Below, piece by piece: positions 1-8,888 of a stretch of DNA of 64,000 bases. Position 1 is the first letter of the stretch, and every line of letters begins with the position of its first letter. The stretch comes from an uncultured Eubacterium sp. (lineage in GTDB: Bacteria; Bacillota; Clostridia; Oscillospirales; Acutalibacteraceae): NCBI GenBank assembly GCA_944385025.1, contig CALWVQ010000034.1, positions 1 to 64,000 on the forward strand, written 5' to 3'. A model generated the notes under the pieces. It saw only the letters and a list, made by a program, of their open reading frames with translations, did no database searches and had not been told where the DNA came from. Both the position numbers and the translations under genes were made by a program.

Positions 1-2
1 CG

Positions 3-719
3 GGTAACGGTTCTGTAAGATGCGCCCACGGCGTTCTTCCTGTGCCGGCTCCTGCAACTGCGGAAATATTAGAGGGCATACCATATTATAAATGTAATGA
101 GAATTACGGCGAACTGTGTACTCCCACTGGTGCGGCAATACTAAAAGAATATTCTAATTATTTTGGGAAAATGCCTCCTATGAAGATTGAAAGAACGGGC
201 ATCGGTTTTGGAAAAAAGGAATTTGAAAATCGAGTTAACTGCATTAGAGTATTTTTAGGTAATGTTGAAGTAGATAACTGTGTCTGTGAACTTGCGGCAA
301 ACGTAGATGATATGACTGCTGAGGAAATTAGCTATGCATTGCACTTATTCTTAAATAACGGAGCACTTGATGCCTTTTCCCAAAGTATACAAATGAAAAA
401 GGGGAGACCGGGATACAGTATCCGCGTTTTGTGTAACCTTGAAGATAAAAATATGTTTCAAAAACTTATTTTTACCAACACCTCAACTATCGGCATACGT
501 GAGTTTATTTGCGAAAGATATACTCTTGACAGAAAAGTAGTTACAGTCAAAACACAGTTTGGTGATGTCAGAGTAAAAATATCGTCGGGTTTTGGCGTAA
601 AAAAACAAAAAATAGAATATGATGATATTGAAAAAATTGCTCAAGAGCAAGGTATTACTTTTTCAAAAGCAAAAGAAATTCTTGAGAAATGTGTAAAAAA
701 TAGTTTTACACAGCGGTAA
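3..719 (+). CDS. larC: LarC, nickel-pincer cofactor biosynthesis protein (5'-truncated by window edge)
   Basis: The open frame runs in from the left edge; the first visible residues read GNGSVRCAHGVLPVPAPAT, the conserved LarC pattern, so the ATG at 42 is internal. LarC is the CTP-dependent cyclometallase that inserts nickel into the pyridinium dithiocarboxylate cofactor used by lactate racemase and related enzymes. About 238 C-terminal residues are visible, including ANVDDMTAEEISYAL and the IGIRE segment typical of the LarC2 part. In Lactobacillus plantarum the LarC1 and LarC2 parts are joined by a programmed frameshift; here the visible junction (around 220-270) is continuous in one frame. 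No larA, larB or larE is visible. No clear terminator follows, only a weak TTTTAC/GTAAAA hairpin around 703-720. Confidence 0.9.
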   Translation, partial: GNGSVRCAHGVLPVPAPATAEILEGIPYYKCNENYGELCTPTGAAILKEYSNYFGKMPPMKIERTGIGFGKKEFENRVNCIRVFLGNVEVDNCVCELAANVDDMTAEEISYALHLFLNNGALDAFSQSIQMKKGRPGYSIRVLCNLEDKNMFQKLIFTNTSTIGIREFICERYTLDRKVVTVKTQFGDVRVKISSGFGVKKQKIEYDDIEKIAQEQGITFSKAKEILEKCVKNSFTQR

Positions 720-788
720 AATGTCTTGATATTGTAGCAATGTTTACAATTTGTTCATAAAATACGGCTTATTATAGAAAAATTTTTA

Positions 789-817
789 TTGAAATTTCAA
801 AATGTTAATGGTATACT
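789..817 (+). promoter_or_regulatory. Sigma-A type promoter for the gene at 847
   Basis: TTGAAA (789-794) and TATACT (812-817) are separated by 17 bases. They lie 30 bases before the TTG start at 847 in an otherwise empty intergenic stretch. Confidence 0.6.
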
Positions 818-846
818 ACTAATAGACTTATAAGGGGGTTAATGCC

Positions 847-1704
847 TTGAGTACTAAAGAGGAAAAAAAAGAAGCAAAATTAGTAAAGAAAAATGAAAAA
901 GCAGAAGCCAGAGCTGCTAAGGCACAAGCTGCTGCTGAAAAAAGACATTCTAAAGAATATCAAAAATTCGTTAAGGATGCAGATAAGAAAAACAAAAAGT
1001 TGCAGGCAAAGGCTGCAAAAGACGGTAAACCTTTTGTTCCGATCGAAGTTCCTGAAATTGACGAATTCCAGTCAAAAAGGGAAATCAAAGCAGAAAAAGC
1101 TTGTCAAAAAGCTTATGACCGCTATGTAAAGAAGATTGAAAAGAAGAATGCTGTTACTGAAAAGAAATGCGCTAAAAAGGGCAAGCCTTTCGTTCCAATG
1201 GCAATTCCTACATATGAAGAGTTTGCTAACAGCTCTGCAGCAGAGAAGAAGGGCGGCAAGATAGTTCTTGCAATAATTCTTACAATTCTTATCATATTGC
1301 TTGTTTACTTTATGGTTATGTTCATTAAATTTGATTATAATCCTTTCGTTGCAGATGAGGAAACTACTGCTGCTGAAGGAACACCAAATGTTTATGAGTC
1401 ATATGTAAATCCACACGAGATTACTACTACTCCTGATTACAGCATTGCAGACGCAAAGCTTTATCTCAAACAGGTTCTCAGTGATAACTGGCAGGATCTC
1501 GGTTACAGCAGTGACCCATCAAACAGCACTATCTCTTATAGCAACAGAATGGAGACAATTAACGGTGCTGATTGCTATATGTTCACTTGCGGCGGTAAGA
1601 CTTACGGTGTTGCAGTTAAGCTTTCTGCTTGTTATTACAGCAATAACGGTGATTACAAACCGCTTACATTTAACGAGACAGATATTATTTTCCCTGAAGA
1701 CTAA
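847..1704 (+). CDS. Lysine-rich single-pass membrane protein with an internal duplication, unknown function
   Basis: I do not recognise the family. The start is TTG at 847: AAGGGGGT at 832-839 sits about 7 bases upstream, and the nearby ATG at 842 is stopped after one codon. The 285-residue product has a Lys/Ala/Glu-rich, probably helical N-terminal region (residues 1-135). This contains two copies of a module (period 52 residues) each built around GKPFVP (G60 and G112), followed by an IP/VP-x-x-x-EF tail. One hydrophobic segment lies at about 138-160, then a Thr-rich linker, then a C-terminal domain of about 110 residues with Tyr/Ser/Asn and four Cys. The topology suggests a cytoplasmic charged region and an extracellular domain. 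It has its own promoter and terminator, so it is monocistronic. Confidence 0.8.
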   Translation: MSTKEEKKEAKLVKKNEKAEARAAKAQAAAEKRHSKEYQKFVKDADKKNKKLQAKAAKDGKPFVPIEVPEIDEFQSKREIKAEKACQKAYDRYVKKIEKKNAVTEKKCAKKGKPFVPMAIPTYEEFANSSAAEKKGGKIVLAIILTILIILLVYFMVMFIKFDYNPFVADEETTAAEGTPNVYESYVNPHEITTTPDYSIADAKLYLKQVLSDNWQDLGYSSDPSNSTISYSNRMETINGADCYMFTCGGKTYGVAVKLSACYYSNNGDYKPLTFNETDIIFPED

Positions 1705-1715
1705 TATGTGTACTA

Positions 1716-1746
1716 AAAGCCTCTTGATTATCAAGAGGCTTTTTTA
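1716..1746 (+). terminator. Rho-independent terminator after the 847 gene
   Basis: An 11-bp perfect stem (1717-1727 with 1731-1741) and a 3-base loop are followed by a run of T. Confidence 0.9.
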
Positions 1747-1762
1747 TATTAATAAATTAATG

Positions 1763-1789
1763 AAAAAAGCCCTGCGTATGCAGGGCTTT
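1763..1789 (-). terminator. Rho-independent terminator for the PFL gene (minus strand)
   Basis: AAAGCCCTGC and GCAGGGCTTT form a 10-bp stem with a GTAT loop. On the minus strand the hairpin is followed by a T run (A run at 1763-1768 on the plus strand). Confidence 0.85.
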
Positions 1790-1802
1790 CATATTTTGTT
1801 TT

Positions 1803-3158
1803 TCAGTTTTTAAGGCTGTGAAGAGGAGCGGGGATCTTTCCGCCTCTGTTAATGAACTGTGCAGGAGATTTTGTGTTTACAGGCATAACCGGCCCGCTGC
1901 CTAAAAGTCCTCCGAATTCAAGTTCGTCGCCTATTTTTTTACCCACAGCAGGTATTACTCTGACTGCGGTTGTTTTATTATTTACCATTCCTATTGCTGC
2001 CTCGTCTGCAATAATACCGCTGATAACTTCGGGTGTGGTATCGCCGGGAATAACAATCATATCAAGACCAACCGAACAAACAGCAGTCATAGCTTCAAGT
2101 TTTTCTATTGTAAGGGAACCGCTTCTTGCTGCATTAATCATTCCTGCGTCTTCAGATACCGGGATAAAAGCTCCTGAAAGTCCGCCGACGCTTGATGAAG
2201 CCATTACACCGCCTTTTTTTACAGCGTCGTTAAGCATTGCAAGGCAGGCGGTTGTGCCTGCGGCGCCGCACTGCTCCAAACCTATTTCCTCAAGGATGTG
2301 TGCAACCGAATCGCCGACAGCAGGTGTGGGAGCAAGAGATAAATCAACAATTCCGAAAGGAACACCTAATCTGTTAGACGCCTCAACGCCTACAAGCTGT
2401 CCCATACGTGTTACTTTAAAGGCAGTCTTTTTTATCAGCTCTGCAATTTCATTAATTGAATATTCAGGATGCTTAGAAACTGCACTTCTTACAACGCCGG
2501 GACCTGATACGCCCACGTTAATAACGCAGTCAGGCTCTGAAATACCGTGAAATGCGCCTGCCATAAAAGGATTATCTTCGGGTGCGTTGCAAAATACAAC
2601 AAGCTTGCCTGCGCCTATGCAGTCCTTGTCCTTTGTAAGTTCGGCGGCTTCTTTAACCTTTTGACCCATAAGTTTAACGGCGTCAAGGTTAATTCCTGCT
2701 TTAGTTGAGCCTATATTGACAGAAGAACATACAAAATCCGTACTTGCGAGAGCACGGGGAATTGAGTTAATCAGTTCCTTATCGCCTGATGCAAAGCCTT
2801 TTTGAACCAAAGCGCTGTAACCGCCAATAAAGTTAACGCCGATTGTTTTTGCCGCTTTGTCAAGGGTCAAAGCGTATTTAACGGGATCACCGCCGCTGAT
2901 TCCTGCAAGAATAGAAATAGGAGTAACGCTTACACGCTTGTTGATTATCGGTATACCGTACTCTCTTTCAATCTGTTCACCTGTTTCCACAAGCTTTTCA
3001 GCTTTAGTGCATATTTTATCATAAACATTTTCACAGGCTTTATCTATGTCGGAATTTGCGCAGTCAAGCAGAGAAATGCCCATTGTAGTAGTTCTAATAT
3101 CAAGGCACTCGTCCTGTATCATTCTTATAGTTTCAAGAATATCATTAGTGTTAATCAA
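1803..3158 (-). CDS. PFL family protein (UPF0210/DUF711)
   Basis: The 451-residue protein has the length and signature segments of the UPF0210 family, which has a pyruvate-formate-lyase-like fold but no established reaction. Recognisable parts include [18 protein letters not shown] near the N-terminus, ISGGDPV, and the Gly-rich core VGVSGPGVV. The start is TTG at 3158, preceded by AGGAGG with 8 bases of spacing. The gene lies 12 bases downstream of the ACT protein gene. This pair is conserved across Firmicutes and the two are taken to work together, with the ACT protein possibly sensing an amino acid; that role is inference. Confidence 0.9.
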   Translation of the reverse strand: MINTNDILETIRMIQDECLDIRTTTMGISLLDCANSDIDKACENVYDKICTKAEKLVETGEQIEREYGIPIINKRVSVTPISILAGISGGDPVKYALTLDKAAKTIGVNFIGGYSALVQKGFASGDKELINSIPRALASTDFVCSSVNIGSTKAGINLDAVKLMGQKVKEAAELTKDKDCIGAGKLVVFCNAPEDNPFMAGAFHGISEPDCVINVGVSGPGVVRSAVSKHPEYSINEIAELIKKTAFKVTRMGQLVGVEASNRLGVPFGIVDLSLAPTPAVGDSVAHILEEIGLEQCGAAGTTACLAMLNDAVKKGGVMASSSVGGLSGAFIPVSEDAGMINAARSGSLTIEKLEAMTAVCSVGLDMIVIPGDTTPEVISGIIADEAAIGMVNNKTTAVRVIPAVGKKIGDELEFGGLLGSGPVMPVNTKSPAQFINRGGKIPAPLHSLKN

Positions 3159-3170
3159 GGAAAATTCCTC

Positions 3171-3440
3171 CTATATTCTGTGCATTGAATTAAAAATGTC
3201 TTCGTGCATTGCGTGGATGGAAAGGCAATTTTCTTCACCGTATTTGGAAAGCTCGTCGGCAAACTCTGTAAAACCGACTGTGCTTGAAGAAATGTCAGCC
3301 ATCATAATCATACAGAACATATCTTCCATAACGGACTGTGAAACTTCTGTGATGTTAATTTGATATTTTGCGCATATGCCAGATACGCTTGCAAGAATAC
3401 CTACAGTATCCTTACCTACAACTGTAATAACAGCTCTCAT
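3171..3440 (-). CDS. ACT domain protein, UPF0237 family
   Basis: The 89-residue protein is a single ACT domain. It begins MRAVITVVGKDTVGIL, the standard UPF0237 N-terminus. The start chosen is the ATG at 3440, which has GGAGG 7 bases upstream. A longer frame exists upstream, but it would be translated from inside the sigma-A promoter at 3469-3497, so it is rejected. ACT domains usually bind amino acids and act as regulatory modules; the GcvR-like relatives suggest a ligand-sensing role. The PFL gene follows immediately in the same operon. Confidence 0.88.
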   Translation of the reverse strand: MRAVITVVGKDTVGILASVSGICAKYQINITEVSQSVMEDMFCMIMMADISSSTVGFTEFADELSKYGEENCLSIHAMHEDIFNSMHRI

Positions 3441-3468
3441 AATCATACCTCCAAAATTAACTGTAAAA

Positions 3469-3497
3469 ATTATAGCAGAGTAGGGAATTTTTTTCAA
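3469..3497 (-). promoter_or_regulatory. Sigma-A promoter for the ACT-PFL operon
   Basis: On the minus strand TTGAAA (3497-3492) and TATAAT (3474-3469) are 17 bases apart, close to consensus. It lies 28 bases upstream of the chosen ATG. Confidence 0.8.
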
Positions 3498-3569
3498 TAA
3501 AGTAAAGAAATATATTTAAAAAATTTTTATTATATGGTAAAATACTAAAAAAATATAAGAGGTACGGTT

Positions 3570-4388
3570 GTGAAATACAGTAATATGACAGATATGCACA
3601 CCCACTGTGTGTTAAGTTTTGACGGCAATGATTCCTGCGATGAGCTTTGCGACAGCGCCGTTAACAAAGGTATAAAAACTCTTGCAATAACCGACCATTG
3701 TGATATAGACGGCGCTGATTTTGACGCTTTAGCATATTGCAAAGAGCAGTTTGATGAAACAAAAAGAGTTAAAGAAAAATATGCTGATGTTCTTGAGGTT
3801 TTACAGGGTATTGAAATAGGGCAGGGTATTTACAGAAAATCCCTTACCGAAAAGGTTTTAAATACCTTTGACTATGATTTTGTCTTAGGTTCAGTTCATA
3901 ATCTTGAAAATATGGAAGACTTTTATTTTCTTGACTATAAAGAATATGATGTTTATAATCTATTAGAAAGATATTTCGGCGATCTTTTGGAGCTTTGCCG
4001 CTGGGGTGGTTTTGACAGTCTTGCTCATTTAACTTATCCTTTGAGATACATTGTTGCAAGGGAAAAAATTAATGTTGATATGAGCAGATTTAATGATATA
4101 ATTGACGCTATTTTTGAAAGCCTTGCCCAAAACAATAAAGCGCTGGAAATCAATACGTCAGGCTTGTTTATGGATATTAACGACACACTCCCAAACATAG
4201 AATATGTAAAGAGATTTAAGAAAATCGGCGGAAAATATGTCACAATAGGCTCTGATTCTCACTATGCTGAAAGAATCGGTCAGGGAATTGACAAAGGATA
4301 TGAAATAGCGGTTAAAAGCGGTTTTGAATCCGTTACCAAGTTCGTTAAAAGAGAGCCTGTTTTAATAAATGTAAGTGAGGTACTATGA
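3570..4388 (+). CDS. PHP-domain phosphoesterase, HisJ/histidinol-phosphatase-like
   Basis: The 272-residue protein has the ordered PHP metal motifs: DMHTHC near the N-terminus, ITDHCD, GIEIGQG, LGSVHNL, EINTSG, and GSDSH near the C-terminus. This is the trinuclear-metal phosphoesterase fold of the HisJ histidinol phosphatase type. No his biosynthesis genes are nearby, so the substrate could be histidinol phosphate or another small phosphomonoester. The start is GTG at 3570 with AAGAGG at 3557-3562. The stop overlaps the next gene (ATGA), so the PHP gene, the Lrp regulator and the aminotransferase form one operon. Confidence 0.85.
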   Translation: MKYSNMTDMHTHCVLSFDGNDSCDELCDSAVNKGIKTLAITDHCDIDGADFDALAYCKEQFDETKRVKEKYADVLEVLQGIEIGQGIYRKSLTEKVLNTFDYDFVLGSVHNLENMEDFYFLDYKEYDVYNLLERYFGDLLELCRWGGFDSLAHLTYPLRYIVAREKINVDMSRFNDIIDAIFESLAQNNKALEINTSGLFMDINDTLPNIEYVKRFKKIGGKYVTIGSDSHYAERIGQGIDKGYEIAVKSGFESVTKFVKREPVLINVSEVL

Positions 4389-4867
4389 TGGATAAATTAT
4401 TGTCTCTTATTGAGGAAAATCCTCGTTTGTCTAACAAAGAAATGGCGGTTATGCTTGGTACAACTGAAGAAAATGTTGAAAAACAAATCAGACTTTATGA
4501 AGATATAGGAGTTATCAAGGGATACCGTGCAATTATAGATAAAGAAAAAGCACAGACTGAAACGGTTACTGCGCTTATAGAGATTAAAGTTCACCCTAAA
4601 TTTGAACACGGTTTTGATGAGATTGCACAGCAGATAGCAATGCTTGAGGAGGTAGATAACGTATACCTTATGAGCGGCGCTTACGACCTTTGCTGTTTTG
4701 TCAGCGATAAGTCTTTTCAGGAGGTTGCAATGTTTGTTGCCAACAGACTTTCTCCGCTTGAAAGTGTTGTTTCAACTGCAACTCATTTTATTTTGAAAAG
4801 GTTTAAGGAACAGGGCGTGCTGCTTGCTGAAACACCTAAAGATGATAGGGGGAACATCTCCCTTTGA
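4388..4867 (+). CDS. Lrp/AsnC family transcriptional regulator
   Basis: An N-terminal winged helix-turn-helix (about residues 1-55, containing NPRLSNKEMAVMLGTTEENV) is followed by an AsnC-type ligand-binding ACT-like domain with the YLMSGAYDLCCFV strand. Two starts are possible (4385 and 4388). The second is preferred because the GAGG at 4377-4380 is then 7 bases away. The stop overlaps the TTG start of the aminotransferase. Lrp/AsnC regulators next to class I aminotransferases usually control that gene in response to an amino acid; this is inference from context. The 159-residue length is normal. Confidence 0.9.
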   Translation: MDKLLSLIEENPRLSNKEMAVMLGTTEENVEKQIRLYEDIGVIKGYRAIIDKEKAQTETVTALIEIKVHPKFEHGFDEIAQQIAMLEEVDNVYLMSGAYDLCCFVSDKSFQEVAMFVANRLSPLESVVSTATHFILKRFKEQGVLLAETPKDDRGNISL

Positions 4868-6057
4868 TAAATTATAATAAGTTTATTAATCAACGAATTA
4901 CTGATATTAAGCCAAGCGGAATAAGAAAGTTTTTTTCTATTGCCGAGGAAATGGATAATGTAATTTCTTTGGGAGTAGGAGAACCGGATTTTCTTACTCC
5001 TTGGCATATTCGTCAAACCGGAATAAAGGCTCTTGAGAGAGGCGCTACCAGATATACTGCAAATGCAGGTCTTTCTTCTTTGCGTGAGGCAATTTCTGAC
5101 TTTTATAAAGAAAAATACAAAGTGTCGTATAACCCTGATAAAGAGGTTATGGTGACCGTTGGCGGCTCCGAGGGTATTGATATGTGTATCAGGACTCTTG
5201 TCAGCGAGGGGGACGAGGTGCTTGTTGTTGAGCCTTCGTTTGTTTGTTACAAGCCTATTATTGAAATGTGCGGCGGCAAGGTTGTAGTAATTGAAACTAA
5301 AAACGAAAACAATTTTAGACTGACTGCAAAAGAGCTTGAGGACGCCGTTTCAGACAAAACAAAGTTGTTAGTTCTTCCTTTTCCTAACAATCCTACGGGA
5401 GCAGTTATGAGAAAGGACGACCTTGTTTCCATTGCAAAAGTTATTAAGGAAAGAAATCTTTTTGTTCTTTCTGACGAAATTTACAGCGAACTCACCTACG
5501 GCGACCAGAAACACGTTTCTATTGCGTCAATAAGCGGTATGAAAGAAAGATGCGTTGTAATCAACGGATTTTCAAAAACATATTCAATGACGGGATGGCG
5601 CCTTGGTTACGCTTTGGGGCCTGTTCCTGTTATCAAGCAGATGACAAAACTTCACCAGTTTGCAATTATGTCTGCTCCTACTAATTCACAGTATGCCGCA
5701 ATAGAAGCACTTAAAAACGGCGACGGTGATATTGAAAAAATGCGCGAAAGCTATGATATGAGAAGACGATTTACTGTAAATGCTTTTCGTGAAATCGGTC
5801 TTGACTGTTTTGAACCTGAAGGTGCATTTTATCTGTTTCCGTGTATTAAATCGACAGGGCTTACTTCTGAAGAGTTTTGCGAAAAGCTTATCCTTTCAAA
5901 ACGTGTTGCAGTTGTTCCCGGCAATGCTTTCGGTGACTGTGGCGAAGGATTTATTAGAGTATCCTACTGCTATTCTATTGATAATATCAAAGAAGCAGTA
6001 AGACGTATAGGTGAATTTATTAAAGAGCTTGGAGAAAATAATGGAAATAAAAGTTAA
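4864..6057 (+). CDS. PLP-dependent aminotransferase class I/II
   Basis: The 397-residue fold-type I aminotransferase shows the N-terminal SLGVGEPDF, the NNPTGA loop, SDEIYSEL, and the PLP-binding segment NGFSKTYSMTGWRLGY with the Schiff-base lysine at K238. It resembles aspartate/aromatic/alanine aminotransferases (PatA/AlaT-like); the amino acid specificity cannot be told from sequence alone. The start is TTG at 4864 with AGGGGGA at 4847-4853, overlapping the stop of the Lrp gene (TTGA). It reads into ispE with a 17-base overlap. The Lrp gene upstream suggests amino-acid-responsive control. Confidence 0.92.
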   Translation: MINYNKFINQRITDIKPSGIRKFFSIAEEMDNVISLGVGEPDFLTPWHIRQTGIKALERGATRYTANAGLSSLREAISDFYKEKYKVSYNPDKEVMVTVGGSEGIDMCIRTLVSEGDEVLVVEPSFVCYKPIIEMCGGKVVVIETKNENNFRLTAKELEDAVSDKTKLLVLPFPNNPTGAVMRKDDLVSIAKVIKERNLFVLSDEIYSELTYGDQKHVSIASISGMKERCVVINGFSKTYSMTGWRLGYALGPVPVIKQMTKLHQFAIMSAPTNSQYAAIEALKNGDGDIEKMRESYDMRRRFTVNAFREIGLDCFEPEGAFYLFPCIKSTGLTSEEFCEKLILSKRVAVVPGNAFGDCGEGFIRVSYCYSIDNIKEAVRRIGEFIKELGENNGNKS

Positions 6058-6913
6058 CGCATACGCAAAAATTAATTTAATGCTTGATATTGTTGCAACC
6101 AGAACAGACGGTTATCACGATTTGTTTATGATTATGCAGAGTATTGGCTTGTACGATACCATAACCGTGACTCAAAACAAGTCAAAAAAGATAACCATTA
6201 CTTGTAATATCGACGATATACCTCTTGACGAAAAGAATATAGCTCACAAGTCGGCAACAGCATTTTTTAAGGATACAAAAATTAAAAACTGCGGAATTAA
6301 CATTGATATTGTAAAAAGAATACCCCACGCTGCAGGGCTTGCAGGCGGCAGTGCAGACGGTGCGGGTGTTTTGGTAGCGTTAAATGAGCTTTTCAAGGCT
6401 GAACTTACACCTGAACAGCTTTGCGATATCGGCGTTAAAATAGGCGCCGATGTGCCGTTTTGTATAAAGGGCGGAACGTTATTGGCACAGGGTATAGGCG
6501 ATGTACTTAATAAGGTTAAACCACTGAGAAAGTGTTTTATATTAATCGCTAAACCTGATTGTTCCGTTAACACAGGCTACGCATATAAGCAGTTTGATGA
6601 GGTCGGAAAAGTCCATACTCCTGACAAATTCGGTATGCTTTGTGCAATGCAGAGCCGTGACTTAAGGGATATTGCACAGCGTATGGAAAACGTATTTGAA
6701 CAGTTCATTGAAGTTCCGAATAAAGTTGAAATCAAAAATATTATGCGTGAAAACGGTGCAATCGGTGTATGTATGAGCGGCAGCGGTCCTACTGTTTTCG
6801 GTATTTTTGAAGAAAAAGAACAAGCTGAAAAAGCTGCACAGCAGCTTACAAATCTTGCAAAGGATATTAAGGTCACTACCCCTGTTTCAAAGGGATGTAA
6901 GGTTGTGAAATAA
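6041..6913 (+). CDS. ispE: 4-diphosphocytidyl-2-C-methyl-D-erythritol kinase
   Basis: IspE phosphorylates CDP-methylerythritol in the MEP isoprenoid pathway. The 290-residue protein starts MEIKVNAYAKINLMLDI. It carries the GHMP-kinase ATP-binding glycine loop PHAAGLAGGSADGAG (from residue 95) and the C-terminal MSGSGPTVFGIF motif. The start at 6041 is supported by TTGGAG at 6029-6034; a frame extending to 6011 has no ribosome binding site. It overlaps the aminotransferase gene by 17 bases and is followed after one base by the alcohol dehydrogenase gene. Confidence 0.96.
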   Translation: MEIKVNAYAKINLMLDIVATRTDGYHDLFMIMQSIGLYDTITVTQNKSKKITITCNIDDIPLDEKNIAHKSATAFFKDTKIKNCGINIDIVKRIPHAAGLAGGSADGAGVLVALNELFKAELTPEQLCDIGVKIGADVPFCIKGGTLLAQGIGDVLNKVKPLRKCFILIAKPDCSVNTGYAYKQFDEVGKVHTPDKFGMLCAMQSRDLRDIAQRMENVFEQFIEVPNKVEIKNIMRENGAIGVCMSGSGPTVFGIFEEKEQAEKAAQQLTNLAKDIKVTTPVSKGCKVVK

Positions 6914-6914
6914 T

Positions 6915-7937
6915 ATGAAATATAATAATGAAAAGTTTATTAGTCAGTTTTTAGAAATAGTTAAATCTGTCAGTCCCAAATCCATACTTTTTGTATGCAG
7001 TAATAAAATTGACAGATACGGCTATAAGACTGCACTTGATGAGTTGAATATAAAAACCGCCGTATTCACGGACTTTGAGCCATGTCCCGAAGTATCGTCA
7101 GTTGATAAGGGCGTTGATTTGTTTAATAAAGAAAATTGCGATTTTATTATCGCAGTAGGCGGCGGCAGTGCTATCGACGTAGCTAAAGCAATCAAGTATT
7201 TTTCAAAAGCGGACGTAAAAATTCTTGCCGTTCCCACTACTGCAGGCACAGGAGCGGAAGTAACAAGATTTTCAGTTCTTTACAAAAACGGCGATAAAAA
7301 TTCTGTGAGAAGTTTTGATATAATACCCGATTATCAAGTGTTTGACTATGAAACGCTTTCTTCTCTGCCGTATATCCAAAAGGTAGTTACAGGACTTGAC
7401 GCCTTTTCCCACGCTGTTGAGGCTTATTGGTCCAAAGAAGCGACACAGGAGAGCAGAGATTATTCCGAAGAAGCCCTTAAGCTTTTTAAAGAGTATTTTA
7501 AGTCTTATCTTGACGGTGACAAATCGGCAAATGAGCCGATGATGAAATGCAGTGAGCTTGCAGGCAGAGCAATCAATATTGCTCAAACTACTGCCTGCCA
7601 CGCATTTAGCTATAAACTCCATAAGATAAAAGGGTTTTATCACGGTCAGGCTGTTGCTGTGTGCCTTGCATATATCTGGAAATTTATGCTTGAAAACTGC
7701 ACAGACAGCGAATTAAAATCAGTTTTAGACAAAGTTGAGGAAATGACAGGTTTTACACCTGATACTTTCGAAGCTTATCTTAAAGAATTAGGTCTGATGA
7801 ATGATTTAATAATGACACAAATTGAGTTTAAGGAAACCGTTAACGGCGTTGATGTTTCAAGACTTTCAAACCATCCTGTTTCCTTTACTCTTGACGATAT
7901 TGAAACAATCTATAAATCGTTTATTAAGGTAGTTTAA
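6915..7937 (+). CDS. Iron-containing alcohol dehydrogenase family protein
   Basis: The 340-residue type III dehydrogenase has the NAD(P)-binding GGGSAIDVAK and PTTAGTGAEVTRF motifs. A complete metal site is present: D162, H166, H229 and H243, with ligand spacings (4, 63, 14) matching FucO-type enzymes. It is about 40 residues shorter than typical members, mainly at the C-terminus. The GTGAEVTRF segment and short length recall phosphonoacetaldehyde-reductase-like members, but no phosphonate genes are present, so the substrate is unknown. It sits one base after ispE and two bases before the TtcA-like gene in one operon. Confidence 0.88.
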   Translation: MKYNNEKFISQFLEIVKSVSPKSILFVCSNKIDRYGYKTALDELNIKTAVFTDFEPCPEVSSVDKGVDLFNKENCDFIIAVGGGSAIDVAKAIKYFSKADVKILAVPTTAGTGAEVTRFSVLYKNGDKNSVRSFDIIPDYQVFDYETLSSLPYIQKVVTGLDAFSHAVEAYWSKEATQESRDYSEEALKLFKEYFKSYLDGDKSANEPMMKCSELAGRAINIAQTTACHAFSYKLHKIKGFYHGQAVAVCLAYIWKFMLENCTDSELKSVLDKVEEMTGFTPDTFEAYLKELGLMNDLIMTQIEFKETVNGVDVSRLSNHPVSFTLDDIETIYKSFIKVV

Positions 7938-7939
7938 CT

Positions 7940-8785
7940 ATGGCGAGAGAATTATCTTTTGCACAGTCTGTTGAAAGAAGCATAATTAAAACTTACCGCA
8001 GTGATATATGGAATCCTTTTGTTGAAGCGTGCAAAAATTATCAACTTGTAAACAAGGGAGATAAAATTGCAGTCTGCATAAGCGGCGGCAAGGATTCTGT
8101 TTTGCTTGCAATGTGTATGAAACATTTGCAAAAATACAGCGATGTTCCCTTTGAACTGGTGTTTTTGTGTATGGACCCGGGATATAATGCGGCTAACAGA
8201 AAACAGATTGAGCATAATTGTAAAATACTTGAAATCCCCGTTACCGTATTTGAGTCAAATATTTTTGACGTAACCACCTCGGTTGGCGGCTCTCCTTGCT
8301 ATTTGTGTGCAAGAATGAGAAGAGGCCACCTCTACGCAAAAGCAAAAGAGCTTGGCTGTAACAAGATTGCATTAGGCCACCATTTAAGCGACGTTATAGA
8401 AACTACTCTTATGGGTATGTTTTACGGCGCACAGCTTCAGGCAATGCTTCCAAAGCTTAAAAGCACAAATTTTGAGGGAATGGAGCTAATAAGACCTCTT
8501 TACTGTGTTAATGAAAAAGCTGTTATTAAGTGGCGTGATTATAACAAATTGGAGTTTATTCAGTGCGCCTGCCGATTTGTTGATGAATTCAGTCACAGTG
8601 AAGACGGTATCGGAGCTTCAAAAAGGCGTGAGGTAAAAGCGCTGATTGAAGAGCTGAAGAAAACCAATCCCGATATAGAGCATAATATTTTCAAATCAAT
8701 ACATAATGTTAAGCTTGATACTTTTGTAGCATATAAGCAAAAAGGAAAAGAACATAGCTTTTTGGAAGAATTCTGGGAGGATTAA
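7940..8785 (+). CDS. TtcA-like tRNA 2-thiocytidine biosynthesis family protein
   Basis: The 281-residue PP-loop ATPase has SGGKDS at residues 48-53. The C120-x2-C123 pair and a further Cys pair at C209/C211 match the layout of TtcA, which binds an Fe-S cluster through a CxxC and a distal Cys and thiolates C32 of tRNA. The GHHLSDVIET segment is typical of the TtcA/TilS superfamily. Clostridial genomes often carry several TtcA-like paralogues, so the exact target is not certain. It is last in the operon; the terminator stem begins before the stop codon. Confidence 0.85.
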   Translation: MARELSFAQSVERSIIKTYRSDIWNPFVEACKNYQLVNKGDKIAVCISGGKDSVLLAMCMKHLQKYSDVPFELVFLCMDPGYNAANRKQIEHNCKILEIPVTVFESNIFDVTTSVGGSPCYLCARMRRGHLYAKAKELGCNKIALGHHLSDVIETTLMGMFYGAQLQAMLPKLKSTNFEGMELIRPLYCVNEKAVIKWRDYNKLEFIQCACRFVDEFSHSEDGIGASKRREVKALIEELKKTNPDIEHNIFKSIHNVKLDTFVAYKQKGKEHSFLEEFWED

Positions 8786-8799
8786 TTCCTCCCTTTTTT
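8775..8799 (+). terminator. Terminator ending the PHP-to-TtcA operon
   Basis: GGGAGGA (8775-8781) and TCCTCCC (8787-8793) form a 7-bp stem followed by TTTTTT. The stop codon of the TtcA-like gene lies in the loop region. Confidence 0.8.
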
Positions 8800-8833
8800 G
8801 TATGAATTTATATGTTATTGTAAAATTTATCAG

Positions 8834-8862
8834 TAGCAATAATTTTTTCTTAGTGGTATAAT
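8834..8862 (+). promoter_or_regulatory. Extended -10 promoter for cysK
   Basis: TATAAT at 8857-8862 is preceded by TGG (extended -10). The -35 (TAGCAA, 8834-8839, 17 bases away) is weak. It lies 26 bases upstream of the cysK start. No T-box or S-box structure is seen here. Confidence 0.55.
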
Positions 8863-8888
8863 TATTAAAACGATGTATGGAGGTTATT

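Noticed and set aside
200..280. Programmed frameshift in larC, as in Lactobacillus plantarum
   Set aside because: The visible LarC1/LarC2 junction is continuous in one frame, with no slippery sequence needed.
720..846. Possible terminator or riboswitch after larC
   Set aside because: Only a 6-bp weak hairpin is seen without a T run; no riboswitch consensus is recognisable.
1852..2550. 232-codon plus-strand open frame opposite the PFL gene
   Set aside because: It is antisense to a well-supported gene, has no ribosome binding site, and its Pro/Ser/Thr-rich content is typical of a shadow frame.
3441..3497. Longer N-terminus of the ACT protein
   Set aside because: It lies within the promoter (3469-3497) and family members start at the inner ATG.
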